5,181 nt of DNA from an uncultured Bacilli bacterium (GTDB taxonomy: Bacteria > Bacillota_I > Bacilli_A > RF39 > UBA660), in the NCBI GenBank assembly GCA_947630095.1, contig CANRGI010000095.1:1-5181 (forward strand), written 5' to 3'. Position 1 is the stretch's first letter; each line of letters begins with the position of its first letter. The translations under genes and the position numbers were made by a program. The notes below the pieces were generated by a model. It did no database searches and was not told the origin of the DNA. It saw nothing but the letters and a program-made list of their open reading frames with translations. Of the stretch, positions 5,032 through 5,181 are shown in pieces.

Positions 5032-5181
5032 TTATGTTGCAGGAACAACATCAACTTTAACACCTTCAGCTACACCTAAAGTGAAATTAATTGTTTTTAG
5101 TAAGTCTGTTTTTTCTTGTCCTGCTTTATTAGGATATTTTACTACTAAATAATAATAATCTTCAGCATTATCTTTTGTATT
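5032..5181 (-). CDS. 3' end of a paralogous surface protein gene
   Basis: The last 49 codons and a TAA stop (5034-5032) of a gene that enters from the right edge. The visible peptide contains EDYYYLVVKYPNKAG, followed by a strand INFTLGVAEGVKVDVVPAT. This matches the C-terminal part of the 284-residue protein downstream (YYYLVIDYPN, then a strand ending in KVDQGTV). The gap to that gene is only 32 bp with no terminator, so the two are probably one operon. No N-terminus is visible, so the signal segment is assumed from the paralogue. Confidence 0.7.
   Translation of the reverse strand, partial: NTKDNAEDYYYLVVKYPNKAGQEKTDLLKTINFTLGVAEGVKVDVVPAT

Overview
The window is AT-rich, and every protein gene lies on the minus strand. 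Ribosome binding sites are strong (AAAGGAGG, AAAGGAG, AAAGGGG), sigma-A-type promoters often carry an extended -10 TGn, intrinsic terminators have U-tracts, and TGG is read as Trp. Together these suggest a low-GC Gram-positive (Bacillota-like) bacterium using the standard bacterial code, plausibly a gut or animal-associated one. I cannot name a species.

Read in the direction of transcription (right to left), the window starts in a secreted-protein cluster. The 3' end of one surface protein gene (5032-5181, cut by the edge) is followed 32 bp later by a 284-residue paralogue (4145-4999), and this unit ends at a terminator at 4052-4078. A second unit, with its own promoter at 3965-3993, encodes two smaller proteins of the same general style (3357-3947 and 2779-3336) and ends at two tandem terminators (2719-2755, 2681-2703). 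The three proteins with visible N-termini have one N-terminal hydrophobic segment ending in FAYF, FAYY or YAFYA, then a Thr/Ser/acidic beta-rich body. This resembles TasA/CalY (camelysin) type surface or fibre proteins cut by a SipW-type signal peptidase. No such peptidase is in the window.

The middle is a two-gene operon: a CI/LexA-like self-cleaving repressor (1890-2549) followed 15 bp later by a DUF3800 protein (1179-1874). Its promoter overlaps one of two identical 14-bp operator-like repeats exactly 42 bp apart. Facing the DUF3800 gene tail to tail on the plus strand is a compact structured RNA gene (about 1071-1180). It has a near-consensus promoter, two hairpins, a three-way junction and a GCAA-capped terminator whose U-run overlaps the DUF3800 stop codon. 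RNA motifs linked to DUF3800 genes are known, so repressor + DUF3800 + RNA is the best candidate here for a poorly understood system.

The left part holds a terminator for the DUF3800 operon (881-919), a possible small RNA of about 60 nt on the minus strand with its own promoter and terminator (766-824), and then the promoter and first 225 codons of an AAA-ATPase-like protein (PF09820 type) that runs off the left edge.
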